Positions 1-8,306 of a DNA stretch of 64,000 nt are shown here, piece by piece. The position numbers and the translations under genes were made by a program. The stretch lies in assembly GCA_963743325.1 (NCBI GenBank), contig CAVUOZ010000005.1, positions 744,001-808,000 on the forward strand, read 5' to 3'. The DNA is from DATFVA01 sp963743325 (lineage in GTDB: Bacteria; Bacteroidota; Ignavibacteria; Ignavibacteriales; Ignavibacteriaceae). Numbering within the stretch: position 1 is the first letter of the stretch; each line of letters begins with the position of its first letter. The notes under the pieces were generated by a model. The model saw only the letters and a list, made by a program, of their open reading frames with translations. It had not been told where the DNA came from and did no database searches.

Positions 1-261
1 AGCTCACAGGTCTGCGCATTAATTAATATTCTTAAAATATGAGATATATTTATTAGTAAACTCTATGCTCAATGAAGGACATAGATAATAAAATGTTCAA
101 GCCTGGCTCTCCGGGCTCAATTACCTGGTGTTATTATTTAAATTGCTCGACGAAGTTGGTCTGTTAAAACCGACAATAATATACAATACTTGTAAATGGA
201 ATCCAAAAAAAAAATTAGTTAAGTTTGCAAATTCAGATCAAATAATATAGCGGGAGATTTA

Positions 262-981
262 ATGAATCTTGATGTACTCGTTTTTGCTGCTCATCCTGAT
301 GATGCAGAATTATCTATGGGCGGCACCATTGCTAAACTAACTAAGAATAATTTAAAAGTAGGAATAATAGATCTTACGAGGGGAGAGCTTGGTACAAGAG
401 GTACAGTTGAAATCAGACAGAAAGAAGCCTTTATGGCTGCAGGAGTACTTAAGGTCGCATTGCGGGAAAACCTATTAATTCCGGATGGTGATATTGAGAG
501 AAAAAAAGAAAACCAGATGAAAGTTGTAATGACGATAAGGAGATACCGTCCAAAAATAATTTTTGCCCCTTATTTTAATGACCGCCATCCTGATCATATC
601 CATACAAGCAGACTTGTTAAGGAAGCCATGTTTGTGACAGGGCTCTCTAAATTAAAAACTTTCGACCGGGAAGTTGCTCAGAATGCTTACAGACCAAGAA
701 AACTTTATTACTATATGCAGACCTACCAGTTTGACCCCTCTTTTATAGTCGATATCTCAGATTGTTTTGAGACTAAGATGAGAGCGGTGCAATGCTATGC
801 AAGTCAGTTCCATGATCCCCGTAGTAAAGAACCGGAAACTTTTATAAGCCGGCCCGAGTTTATAAATTATATTGAATCGCGTGCACAGGTTTTCGGATTT
901 CAAATAGATAAAAAATACGGTGAACCGTTTTTTTGTGAAGAAAAGCTTGAGCTGAATCTGACGGACATGTTTAAGGAATAA
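262..981 (+). CDS. bshB1: Bacillithiol biosynthesis deacetylase BshB1
   Basis: This 239-residue protein belongs to the PIG-L/LmbE zinc deacetylase family and matches the BshB1 branch, which removes the acetyl group from N-acetylglucosaminyl-malate during synthesis of the thiol bacillithiol in the cytoplasm. The sequence shows the N-terminal metal motif AHPDDAE (H11, D14) and the second metal motif HPDH (H109, H112), as expected for the fold. Length is normal. A GGGAG ribosome site lies about 8 bases before the ATG. The gene is alone on the plus strand and converges on the copper ATPase gene, whose stop lies 18 bases beyond its own. No bshA or bshC is in the window, so the pathway assignment rests on family resemblance. 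Confidence 0.9.
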   Translation: MNLDVLVFAAHPDDAELSMGGTIAKLTKNNLKVGIIDLTRGELGTRGTVEIRQKEAFMAAGVLKVALRENLLIPDGDIERKKENQMKVVMTIRRYRPKIIFAPYFNDRHPDHIHTSRLVKEAMFVTGLSKLKTFDREVAQNAYRPRKLYYYMQTYQFDPSFIVDISDCFETKMRAVQCYASQFHDPRSKEPETFISRPEFINYIESRAQVFGFQIDKKYGEPFFCEEKLELNLTDMFKE

Positions 982-999
982 AAGAGTGAGGGATGAACC

Positions 1000-3255
1000 T
1001 CACCCAAGTTTGGCTTTTCTTAATCTTAATGAATTTGATACAACACTTACAGAACTCATTGCCATTGCTCCCGCAGCAATCATTGGATTCAGTAATCCCA
1101 ACCCTGCAAGAGGGATTCCGACTACGTTATAGATAAAGGCCCAGAACAAGTTCTGTCTAATTGTTCTTATGGTTTTACCGGATAGATTTAATGCGCTCAT
1201 TATTTCTCTAATATTTCCGTTTATTAAAGTTATATCTGCGCTTTCGATGGCGATATCAGTTCCGGTTCCCATTGCGATTCCTATATCGGCCTGTGCAAGT
1301 GCAGGTGAATCATTTATTCCATCACCAACCATAGCTACCACTTCACCTTCCGCCTGTAATTTCCTGACCACATCGGCTTTACCTGCGGGCATAACCTCTG
1401 AAAATATTTTTTCAATACCCGCTTCTTTTGCAATTGCAGCAGCAGTTCTATTATTATCACCCGTAAGAATCACGGTTTTAATATTTTTCCGTTTTATTGC
1501 GGCTACAACTTTCTTTGTATCTTCGCGAATTACATCAGCAACAGCAATAATTCCCGACAGAGTTCCGTTAATTGAGATTATTATCGGAGTTTTTCCGCCG
1601 CTGGCCAATTCTTCTATTTCATTGATAGTTTCATTGTTAATATCGATACCCTTACTGTTCATCAAAGTCAGGTTTCCGATTAAAATTTTATCATCATTCA
1701 GCTTTGCTTCAATCCCGTTTCCTGTCAGCGAATTAAAATTGATTACTTCACTAAACTCAATATTTTTTGCAGAAGCAAACTCTACAATAGCAGTCCCCAG
1801 AGGATGTTCCGATTTTCTTTCGACTGACGCTGCTTTCTGCAGCAATTGGGTTTCATTTATTCCATTTTTTGTAATGATATCAGTAACTTCCGGTTTTCCG
1901 GTTGTAATGGTGCCGGTCTTATCAAAAACTATTGTTGTTACATAGTTTAATCTCTCCAGACTTTCAGCATTCCTGATCATTATTCCATTTGAGGCTCCCA
2001 GCCCGGTACCAACCATTATAGCGGTCGGTGTCGCTAATCCAAGTGCACAGGGACAGGCAATAACCATAACTGCAATGAAATTAAGCATCGCAGCAGTGAA
2101 GGTAATTCCAATAATAAAATACCAGATCAGAAAGGTGGCAACAGCAATCCCGATTACTACCGGCACAAAAACAGAAGCCACTTTATCCGCCAGGCCCTGG
2201 ATGGGAGCCTTTGATCCCTGAGCTTCTTCAACAAGTTTTACTATCCGGGCAATTACGGAATCTTTGCCGATTGTGGTCGCGGTTATTGTGAGGCTGCCGT
2301 TTTTATTTATGGTACCACCAATTACTTTAGCTCCGGCAGCTTTCTCAACAGGAATACTCTCTCCTGTAATCATTGACTCATCGACAGAAGAATAACCTCC
2401 ACTGATTGTGCCGTCTACGGGAATCTTTTCACCCGGTCTTACGATTATAGTATCTCCTGTTACAACCTCCTTTATGGGTATGTCGGCCTGTTTGCCGCTG
2501 CGGACTACCCGTGCAGTTTTTGACTGCAGACCCAGTAATTTTTTAATTGCGGAAGATGTTTTTGATTTTGCGCCAGCTTCGAGGAGTCTTCCCATCAGTA
2601 TCAAAGTAATAATTACAACTGCTGTGTCAAAATAAATATGGCTTGATATGTTATGTTTATTCATTAATTCGGGGAATAAAACCACAATTGTGCTGTATAA
2701 ATAGGCTGTACCGGTTCCAACTGCAACAAGTGTATTCATATCTGCAGCAAAGTGTTTTATTAATTTCCATGCTGCAGTGAAAAACCTTTTCCCGGATATA
2801 AAAATAACAAGTGTGGAACCAAGGAAAAGAAGTTTGTTCACCTCTTTCATTGTCAGAGGTATCCGGTTCATAAACCAGTCCGTCATTTCAATCATACTTA
2901 TTACCATAATGGGAAACGAAAGGACCGCACTGAAAATAAATTCGGCCTTCAGCTTTTTGTAAGTCTCTTTGTGCTGAATATCCGAAGCAGATTCAAAACT
3001 CTCTCCTCCCGGGGATCCTTTTTCTTCTTCCGGCGGGAGCAGTTTATATCCAGCATCTTCAACAACCTCAGTCATTTTTGAGATATCAGTTTGTGAGGTA
3101 TCATAGGATAGTGTAACCTTTTCAGTTGCAAGATTTACATTTACTTCAGCTATTCCCTCAATCTTTTTCAGAGCCTTTTCGACACGCACCACACAACTGG
3201 CACACGTCATTCCCTCTACCGGCAGTGTTATAGTTTTTATTTCATGGTTTTTCAT
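1000..3255 (-). CDS. copA: Copper-translocating P1B-type ATPase CopA
   Basis: A P1B ATPase of 751 residues that exports Cu(I) across the inner membrane using ATP. It has one N-terminal HMA domain with GMTCASC (C18, C21). A membrane region follows, containing the CPC ion-binding motif (C401, C403). The cytoplasmic part has the phosphorylation motif DKTGT (D445), an SEHP loop and GDGINDSPA. These motifs are diagnostic of Cu+/Ag+ exporters. The reading frame is open further upstream, but an earlier start would run back into the copZ coding region. The ATG at 3255, 10 bases after the copZ stop and directly before the HMA domain, is the sensible start. It is the last gene of a copper block with copZ and an HMA-AraC regulator. 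Confidence 0.95.
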   Translation of the reverse strand: MKNHEIKTITLPVEGMTCASCVVRVEKALKKIEGIAEVNVNLATEKVTLSYDTSQTDISKMTEVVEDAGYKLLPPEEEKGSPGGESFESASDIQHKETYKKLKAEFIFSAVLSFPIMVISMIEMTDWFMNRIPLTMKEVNKLLFLGSTLVIFISGKRFFTAAWKLIKHFAADMNTLVAVGTGTAYLYSTIVVLFPELMNKHNISSHIYFDTAVVIITLILMGRLLEAGAKSKTSSAIKKLLGLQSKTARVVRSGKQADIPIKEVVTGDTIIVRPGEKIPVDGTISGGYSSVDESMITGESIPVEKAAGAKVIGGTINKNGSLTITATTIGKDSVIARIVKLVEEAQGSKAPIQGLADKVASVFVPVVIGIAVATFLIWYFIIGITFTAAMLNFIAVMVIACPCALGLATPTAIMVGTGLGASNGIMIRNAESLERLNYVTTIVFDKTGTITTGKPEVTDIITKNGINETQLLQKAASVERKSEHPLGTAIVEFASAKNIEFSEVINFNSLTGNGIEAKLNDDKILIGNLTLMNSKGIDINNETINEIEELASGGKTPIIISINGTLSGIIAVADVIREDTKKVVAAIKRKNIKTVILTGDNNRTAAAIAKEAGIEKIFSEVMPAGKADVVRKLQAEGEVVAMVGDGINDSPALAQADIGIAMGTGTDIAIESADITLINGNIREIMSALNLSGKTIRTIRQNLFWAFIYNVVGIPLAGLGLLNPMIAAGAMAMSSVSVVSNSLRLRKAKLG

Positions 3256-3265
3256 TTTAACATCA

Positions 3266-3469
3266 TTAATTAACTGGTTTGTAACCTGCATCCTCAATGG
3301 CTTTAAATAATCTTTGTATATCAATTTTTGTCTCATCATACTCAACTACAGCCTCGCCGATTTTAACTTTTTTAACTTTCACGTTATCCAGCTTTGATAA
3401 TTCTTTTCTCACGGCCATTTCACAGTGTCCGCAGCTCATTCCATCGATTTTGATTTCTTTTGTAGTCAT
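3266..3469 (-). CDS. copZ: CopZ-like copper chaperone (HMA domain)
   Basis: A 67-residue single-domain heavy-metal-associated protein with the Cu(I) motif GMSCGHC followed by the usual beta-alpha-beta-beta-alpha-beta pattern ending in EDAGYKP. Such chaperones carry Cu(I) to the CopA ATPase. The start at 3469 is chosen because AGGAG lies about 7 bases before this ATG; a longer in-frame reading would add 22 residues with no homology. The gene lies 10 bases upstream of copA and is surely co-transcribed with it. A promoter-like box lies 41 bases upstream of the start. Confidence 0.9.
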   Translation of the reverse strand: MTTKEIKIDGMSCGHCEMAVRKELSKLDNVKVKKVKIGEAVVEYDETKIDIQRLFKAIEDAGYKPVN

Positions 3470-3509
3470 TTTCAACTCCTGATTTTTAGTCTTGATAATT
3501 TTAACGATA

Positions 3510-3517
3510 CAAATATA
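3510..3517 (-). promoter_or_regulatory. Candidate Bacteroidota-type -7 box for copZ-copA
   Basis: On the minus strand the bases read TATATTTG, a full match to the Bacteroidota consensus TAnnTTTG, about 40 bases before the copZ ATG. A TTTG lies about 15 bases further upstream, which is shorter than the usual -33/-7 spacing, so only the -7 element is well supported. It would place copZ-copA under a promoter separate from the regulator gene. Confidence 0.4.
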
Positions 3518-3601
3518 AGATGCCTGAACGGCCAAATCGTTATATAATTTTTGAAAAGATTTATATGATTTTTAGTGTATGAGAGAAGGCAATTGATATA
3601 G

Positions 3602-4192
3602 TTAAATCACCTCATCCAGAGGTTTACGTGTATTTTCGGTAAGCGTCTTAAATTGATTTGCATTCATTCCTGTTACTTTTTTGAATTGAGCTGAAAGATG
3701 AGCGACACTGCTGTACCCGAGTCTGAATGCTATTTCACCAAGTGTTAATTCTCCGTATTTAAGAAGTTCTTTAGCCCGTTCTATCTTTTGAAGTATGTAA
3801 TAATGTTCTATTGTGATGTTCTCGACGGAAGAAAAAAGCGTGCTTAAATAATGATAATCCGCTTTCATCTTTTCTGAAAGATATTCAGTTAAATTTATTT
3901 TCCCGGTAATTTTCTCTTCATCTCTGATTAACCGAAGGATTAAAATTTTTATTTGTTCAATTAAACGCATTTTACGGTCTTCAATCAGCTCAAACCCGTT
4001 TTCATCAAGAACCTTTTTAATTCTCTCGATCATACCAATATTTAATTGATTTTCAACTTTTACTTCACCGAGACTGATATTTTTGATTTTTAATCCCAGT
4101 TTTTCAAATTCCTCTTCAATTACCCGGATGCACCTGTTGCAGACCATATTCCTGATGCAGAGAGTAGTTTCGTTCGGTTTTTCACTTTTCAT
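3602..4192 (-). CDS. AraC-family regulator with N-terminal HMA-like domain (copper response)
   Basis: A 196-residue protein with two parts. Residues about 8-75 resemble a heavy-metal-associated domain, including the motif MVCNRC (C18, C21). Residues about 100-185 form an AraC-type double helix-turn-helix (AKELLKYGELTLGEIAFRLG, then AHLSAQFKKVTGM). The family is common next to copper ATPases in Bacteroidota. The natural reading is that Cu(I) binding to the N-terminal cysteines controls expression of copZ-copA, but this is inference from domain makeup and position. The ATG at 4192 is preferred over a longer in-frame reading, because the extra residues overlap the small upstream membrane peptide gene. 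Confidence 0.85.
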   Translation of the reverse strand: MKSEKPNETTLCIRNMVCNRCIRVIEEEFEKLGLKIKNISLGEVKVENQLNIGMIERIKKVLDENGFELIEDRKMRLIEQIKILILRLIRDEEKITGKINLTEYLSEKMKADYHYLSTLFSSVENITIEHYYILQKIERAKELLKYGELTLGEIAFRLGYSSVAHLSAQFKKVTGMNANQFKTLTENTRKPLDEVI

Positions 4193-4226
4193 TTTATAAA
4201 GAAAATTATTGTGTGATATCTTACAA

Positions 4227-4328
4227 TTATTTGTTGAGTTTACCCATAGCTGCTCCGAATGCCGGAATAATAAGAAATAGCAGGCCGATAGTAATAACAT
4301 ATTTGGTTTTTGAATATTTGAATTTCAT
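4227..4328 (-). CDS. 33-residue single-span membrane peptide, unknown
   Basis: A short complete reading frame encodes 33 residues: a basic N-terminus (MKFKYSKTKY), one hydrophobic segment of about 18 residues, then a short tail ending KLNK. A purine-rich GAGAGG site lies about 9 bases before the ATG. It is 34 bases upstream of the HMA-AraC regulator and on the same strand, so it would lead the copper block. It is too short for family assignment. The ribosome site, membrane profile and operon position argue that it is real. It could be a leader peptide or a small partner of CopA. Confidence 0.5.
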   Translation of the reverse strand: MKFKYSKTKYVITIGLLFLIIPAFGAAMGKLNK

Positions 4329-4417
4329 CTGCACCGCCTCTCTCAATTTATTTGGTTGAATATAATCAATTTAGAACCAGATTATGTAATCAGCGTCAAA
4401 GAACTCCGGATATATTT

Positions 4418-5875
4418 TTACAATGGAATGGCAGAATTTGCGAAGCAGTTATCACAATTACCGCAGGGTTTTTCATCCTGAAATCCAAAGTAGTCTGATA
4501 TATAAACTCTTCTGCATTGATCAGTCTTAAAATAATTTACCATTGAAAGAAGTTTTTTATTATCGCTCATCAACTTCTCTTTGAGTTTCGTTTCATTTTC
4601 AAGTTCAGGAGGGAACTCACCGGTAATTTTAAGATCTTTATTTTCGACCGAACCTTCGGTTACACCGTATCTGTCAAATATTCCTAACGCCGTCTCAATC
4701 CTGAAATCATTTCTGTTTTTGAAATTCATCTGCTCCCTGAGGTGGTCGACTCCCATTGAATTGACAGCTGAGATCTCACGTCTTAGCAGATCATATAAAG
4801 CTGAATAAAAATCCGCATCGGGATTAGACCATTTAATAAAATCCATTTGAATATACAGGTCGTCCTGTTTATAAAGCAGCAGACAATCGGAAGGTTTGCC
4901 GTCTCTTCCGGCTCTGCCGATTTCCTGGTAATACGATTCTACCGAAGATGGGATTTCTGAATGAATAACAAAGCGGATATCAGGTTTATCTATTCCCATA
5001 CCAAATGCGTTGGTCGCGAGAATCAGATTCTGCTCACCGCTTAAAAATACCCTCTGCATTCTTTTTCTTTCCCTAGCACCCAGTTTACCATGATAAATAC
5101 CGTGTGCAATATTTTTATCACGCAAGACGCGGGAGAATTTTTCGAGAGTCTGTATTAGAGAAAAATAGATGATCCCGGAACCTTTATAGTCATTTATGAC
5201 TTTAAGCATGGATGCAGTCTTTTCATTGTCATCAAAAATATCCTGCGCTTCAAGCTTCAGATTAGGCCTGTCAATTCCCTGATGAAATGTCTTTACATCT
5301 TTTTGATTAAGATGCAGCTTGTTAACTATATCCCGCTGGACTTCAGTTGTAGCTGTGGCAGTGAGAGCAATAGTCAGGGGATTGTTCATTATTTCCCGGA
5401 ATTCACCGAGTCTTGAATAATCAGGACGGAAATCATGTCCCCATTCGGATATGCAATGAGCTTCATCGACAGCCAGCAGAGATATATTTATTTTCTGTAA
5501 TTCTTTAACAAATTCAGATTTGCGGAATCTTTCGGGAGTAACATAAAGTAATTTAATTTTCCCGGCCACAAACTGCTTTAATCGCTGATCACGTTCCTGT
5601 TTCATTAAGGTAGAATTTATAAAAGCCGCTTTGATTCCTTTTTTTCTAAGTGTGTCTACCTGGTCCTGCATAAGCGCTATCAGAGGACTGATTACGATTG
5701 TTCCGTGTTCAAATATTAAAGCCGGAACCTGGTAGCACAATGATTTCCCGCTTCCTGTGGGCATTATTACAAGAGAATGTTTTTTTTCATTCAGCGTACG
5801 CTGAATTATTTCTCCCTGTTTACCGCGGAAATCATTGTAGCCGAAATATTCCTGTAATATTTTTATTGGTTCCAA
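4418..5875 (-). CDS. recQ: RecQ-family ATP-dependent DNA helicase, short form
   Basis: A superfamily 2 3'-5' DNA helicase of 485 residues that works in recombination and repair. It has Walker A (MPTGSGKS, about residues 38-45), the DEAH box (D137 in DEAHCISEWGHDFRPDY) and motif VI QEIGRAGRDG. At the end come four cysteines (DQCRR, then CGNCDNC) that form the RecQ zinc site. The chain stops a few residues after this zinc motif, so the winged-helix part of the RQC region and the HRDC domain of E. coli-type RecQ (about 610 residues) are missing. No remains of them are visible downstream, so the short form looks native. The gene stands alone, upstream of the copper block on the same strand. Confidence 0.9.
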   Translation of the reverse strand: MEPIKILQEYFGYNDFRGKQGEIIQRTLNEKKHSLVIMPTGSGKSLCYQVPALIFEHGTIVISPLIALMQDQVDTLRKKGIKAAFINSTLMKQERDQRLKQFVAGKIKLLYVTPERFRKSEFVKELQKINISLLAVDEAHCISEWGHDFRPDYSRLGEFREIMNNPLTIALTATATTEVQRDIVNKLHLNQKDVKTFHQGIDRPNLKLEAQDIFDDNEKTASMLKVINDYKGSGIIYFSLIQTLEKFSRVLRDKNIAHGIYHGKLGARERKRMQRVFLSGEQNLILATNAFGMGIDKPDIRFVIHSEIPSSVESYYQEIGRAGRDGKPSDCLLLYKQDDLYIQMDFIKWSNPDADFYSALYDLLRREISAVNSMGVDHLREQMNFKNRNDFRIETALGIFDRYGVTEGSVENKDLKITGEFPPELENETKLKEKLMSDNKKLLSMVNYFKTDQCRRVYISDYFGFQDEKPCGNCDNCFANSAIPL

Positions 5876-6641
5876 TTATTGTTTTCAGTTTTAAATGAAA
5901 GAAAATTATAATCTACATAAAGTTAAAATATTTAAGTTCTTTTGATATAATTTCAGAAGAATGATGTGCTGGTCAGTTCTGTTCTGTATTCCCATATTCA
6001 ATGGGACACCTGACTTTGTCCGATGAATAAAGCAAGTATTCAATATTCACATCCTTTTTAACTGTTTTTAATGGATTATAATAATCATGAATCCGAAGCC
6101 GTGAAGTTATTGTAGTACAAGATTTTAAGATAATTGTATTAATCCAAAAATTGTGATTTTCCTAAGTATAAAAGTAAGAATTCTCAAAGAATTTTTGGGC
6201 AGTCTGCCATTTTGTCATACCATTGGCTACCAGGGATCATAAAAATGACTCTTTCAGCTTATTTTAGCAATCCGCTTTTCTCGTATCTGAGTCGTTCCAG
6301 AGTCGTTTCAGACTCGTCTATTTTCTACACTTTTCCGCACTGGAATACATTGTCTGCCATTTTGTCATAAATAATCTGAACTCCGGGATTACCTGATAAT
6401 ATTACAGCAAGTTCGGGATATTCTTATTCACGAAGTATCTGTATTCGTCAGAGAAGATGTTTATGATATAATCCGGAAAGCTAAAGGTTTACAAAGCGAA
6501 TTCGTTTTCTATAAAATGAGTGCAATGGATATTATTACCAATTTTGTCAAAGTTAATAAGATGATTTTGCTGAGTCTAAAAGTGATAAATTAAAGCCTCT
6601 AATAATGCTTATTACTGATGACAGAAGCAGATGCAAAATTA
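5876..6641. other. 766-bp intergenic region with 11-bp tandem repeats and an 18-bp direct repeat
   Basis: No intact gene is seen. Around 6280-6320 lie about four degenerate 11-bp units of the type GTCGTTTCAGA, one of four such loci in the window. The 18-base word GTCTGCCATTTTGTCATA occurs exactly twice, at 6202-6219 and 6352-6369. From 6375 to 6593 a plus-strand frame stays open for 73 codons without a proper start; its translation contains VFVREDVYDIIRKAKG and may be the tail of a decayed gene, but I do not recognise it. Confidence 0.6.
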
Positions 6642-8204
6642 TTAAATGTATTTTTTAACCTGGAAGATAGAATCCAGAACCGTACCATCAACCCATTTTA
6701 CAATTGCAACTACTTTATCTTTATTGATTTTTGGTTTGGCAGGTGCTCCGCCGCAGATTTTATCCACTTCTTTCTTTAATTCTTTAATCTCAATTACAGG
6801 AATGGATGAATTCTTCAAAGCTCTCAGCAGGTCTTTCCTCCCGGGATTTATACACAAACCTCGTTCAGTTGCGATTACATCTACGAGTTCGCCCGGAGCG
6901 CATAACGTTGTAACTTCGTCCACGATTACAGGTATCCTATCTCTGAAGGAAGGAATTGCAAGGATTGTACATTTTGAAAAAAGACAATTCTGCCATCCAC
7001 CTATACCGTGCAGCAGATAGCCGTCTGAATGAGTAACAACATTAGCATTAAAGTTTATATCGACTTCAGTTGCTCCAAGAACCACAGCATCCACCATTGA
7101 AGCAAAATTCCCTTTACCATGAAAATTGTAGCTGGTAAAAGGTGAAGTGTTAACGTGTCCCTCATTTTCTCTCATACTTCTCACACCCTCAAGATCAAAT
7201 GTTTGTCCATCGAGGATGTAATCTGTTAATCCTTCTTCAAGCATCTGGACCAGATATTTTGTGCTTCCTCCGCGGACAAATCTTGCTTTTACATTTTTGG
7301 TTTTCATTCTATCTTTCAGGTAAAGTGCAAATGCGAGAGCAGTCCCTCCCGCTCCCGCCTGGAATGAAAATCCATTTTTCATTATTCCGGCTTCATCAAG
7401 AAACTGAGCAACAAATTCAGCTATTAAAAGTCTGTCAGGGGATTTGGTAACTTCAGTGGTTCCTGATACAATTTTCGCAGGATCGCCAAGAGTTTCGATC
7501 TGAACAACATAATCAACATTATTTCCCTGTATCTGCCATGGAATGCATGGGAAGGGGATAAGGTTATCTGTAACAACTACAACTTTGTCAGCATATTCGG
7601 AATCAGCAAGTGCAAAACCCAATAGACCGCAGGCTGATGGTCCCCGATCCCCCGTTGCATTGCCGAAGGGATCTGCGGTTGGTGCTGCAATTACCGCTAT
7701 ATCGATATGAACTTCACCATCCTGGATCGACTGATATCTGCCTCCGTGAGAACGAAGTACTCCAACCCCTTTCATTTTACCTTCGGTAGTAAATCTGCCT
7801 AAAGGACCATTCATACTACCTTCAATGTGATGGATCGTGCCATTTCTGAGATATTTTATTAAATGTTCGTGCACAGGGAAAGAGGCACTTGGAAACCATC
7901 GAATGTTTTTTATTCCCATTTCATTTATCGTATCAAACAGGATATTAGTCAGCACATCGCCGTTTCTGAGGTGGTGATGGGTGGAAATAGTCATCCCGTC
8001 TTTTAAACCCGCTTTCTTTAAAGCTGACTTCAGGTCCTTTACAACTTTATTCCCATCGGCAGGATAATCTGCACAGCTCCGTATCGGCGGTTTTGCTTTT
8101 CTGCCTTCGGGTTTAAAATTATTTATTCCTTTAAAAGGAATCTGTGTTTCACCATTTATTTCATCAGGGACTAATCTTCCTGCGGCGTTCTTTATTAATT
8201 TCAT
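6642..8204 (-). CDS. citF: Citrate lyase alpha subunit (citrate:ACP transferase) CitF-like
   Basis: A 520-residue protein matching the alpha subunit of citrate lyase along its whole length, from the N-terminal RLVPDEINGETQIPF to the C-terminal AIVKWVDGTVLDSIFQV. In the known enzyme this subunit moves acetyl from the acyl-carrier arm to citrate, giving citryl-ACP, which CitE then cleaves to oxaloacetate. It is a CoA-transferase-fold protein; glycine-rich stretches such as FQAGAGGTALAF are visible. It lies 102 bases after the CitD-CitE fusion gene and ends the tricarboxylate block. citC, citX and citG, which normally make and activate the prosthetic group, are absent here. Citramalate lyase alpha is the main alternative identity. 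Confidence 0.9.
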   Translation of the reverse strand: MKLIKNAAGRLVPDEINGETQIPFKGINNFKPEGRKAKPPIRSCADYPADGNKVVKDLKSALKKAGLKDGMTISTHHHLRNGDVLTNILFDTINEMGIKNIRWFPSASFPVHEHLIKYLRNGTIHHIEGSMNGPLGRFTTEGKMKGVGVLRSHGGRYQSIQDGEVHIDIAVIAAPTADPFGNATGDRGPSACGLLGFALADSEYADKVVVVTDNLIPFPCIPWQIQGNNVDYVVQIETLGDPAKIVSGTTEVTKSPDRLLIAEFVAQFLDEAGIMKNGFSFQAGAGGTALAFALYLKDRMKTKNVKARFVRGGSTKYLVQMLEEGLTDYILDGQTFDLEGVRSMRENEGHVNTSPFTSYNFHGKGNFASMVDAVVLGATEVDINFNANVVTHSDGYLLHGIGGWQNCLFSKCTILAIPSFRDRIPVIVDEVTTLCAPGELVDVIATERGLCINPGRKDLLRALKNSSIPVIEIKELKKEVDKICGGAPAKPKINKDKVVAIVKWVDGTVLDSIFQVKKYI

Positions 8205-8306
8205 TTTTGTGTTGATGTGTTGTTAAATTATTGAACTGCTGTATTGTTTTATAATTGATTAATTAAGGTGATCAATAACTGCAAGCGACTTAATAACGAT
8301 AAAAAA

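Noticed and set aside
984..1010. Short hairpin GTGAGG/CCTCAC between bshB1 and copA as a terminator
   Set aside because: The stem is only six pairs, overlaps the copA stop and has no T-run on either strand.
1169..1945. A 258-codon open frame on the plus strand
   Set aside because: It lies wholly antisense to copA, is rich in serine and isoleucine from reversed codons, and has no family pattern.
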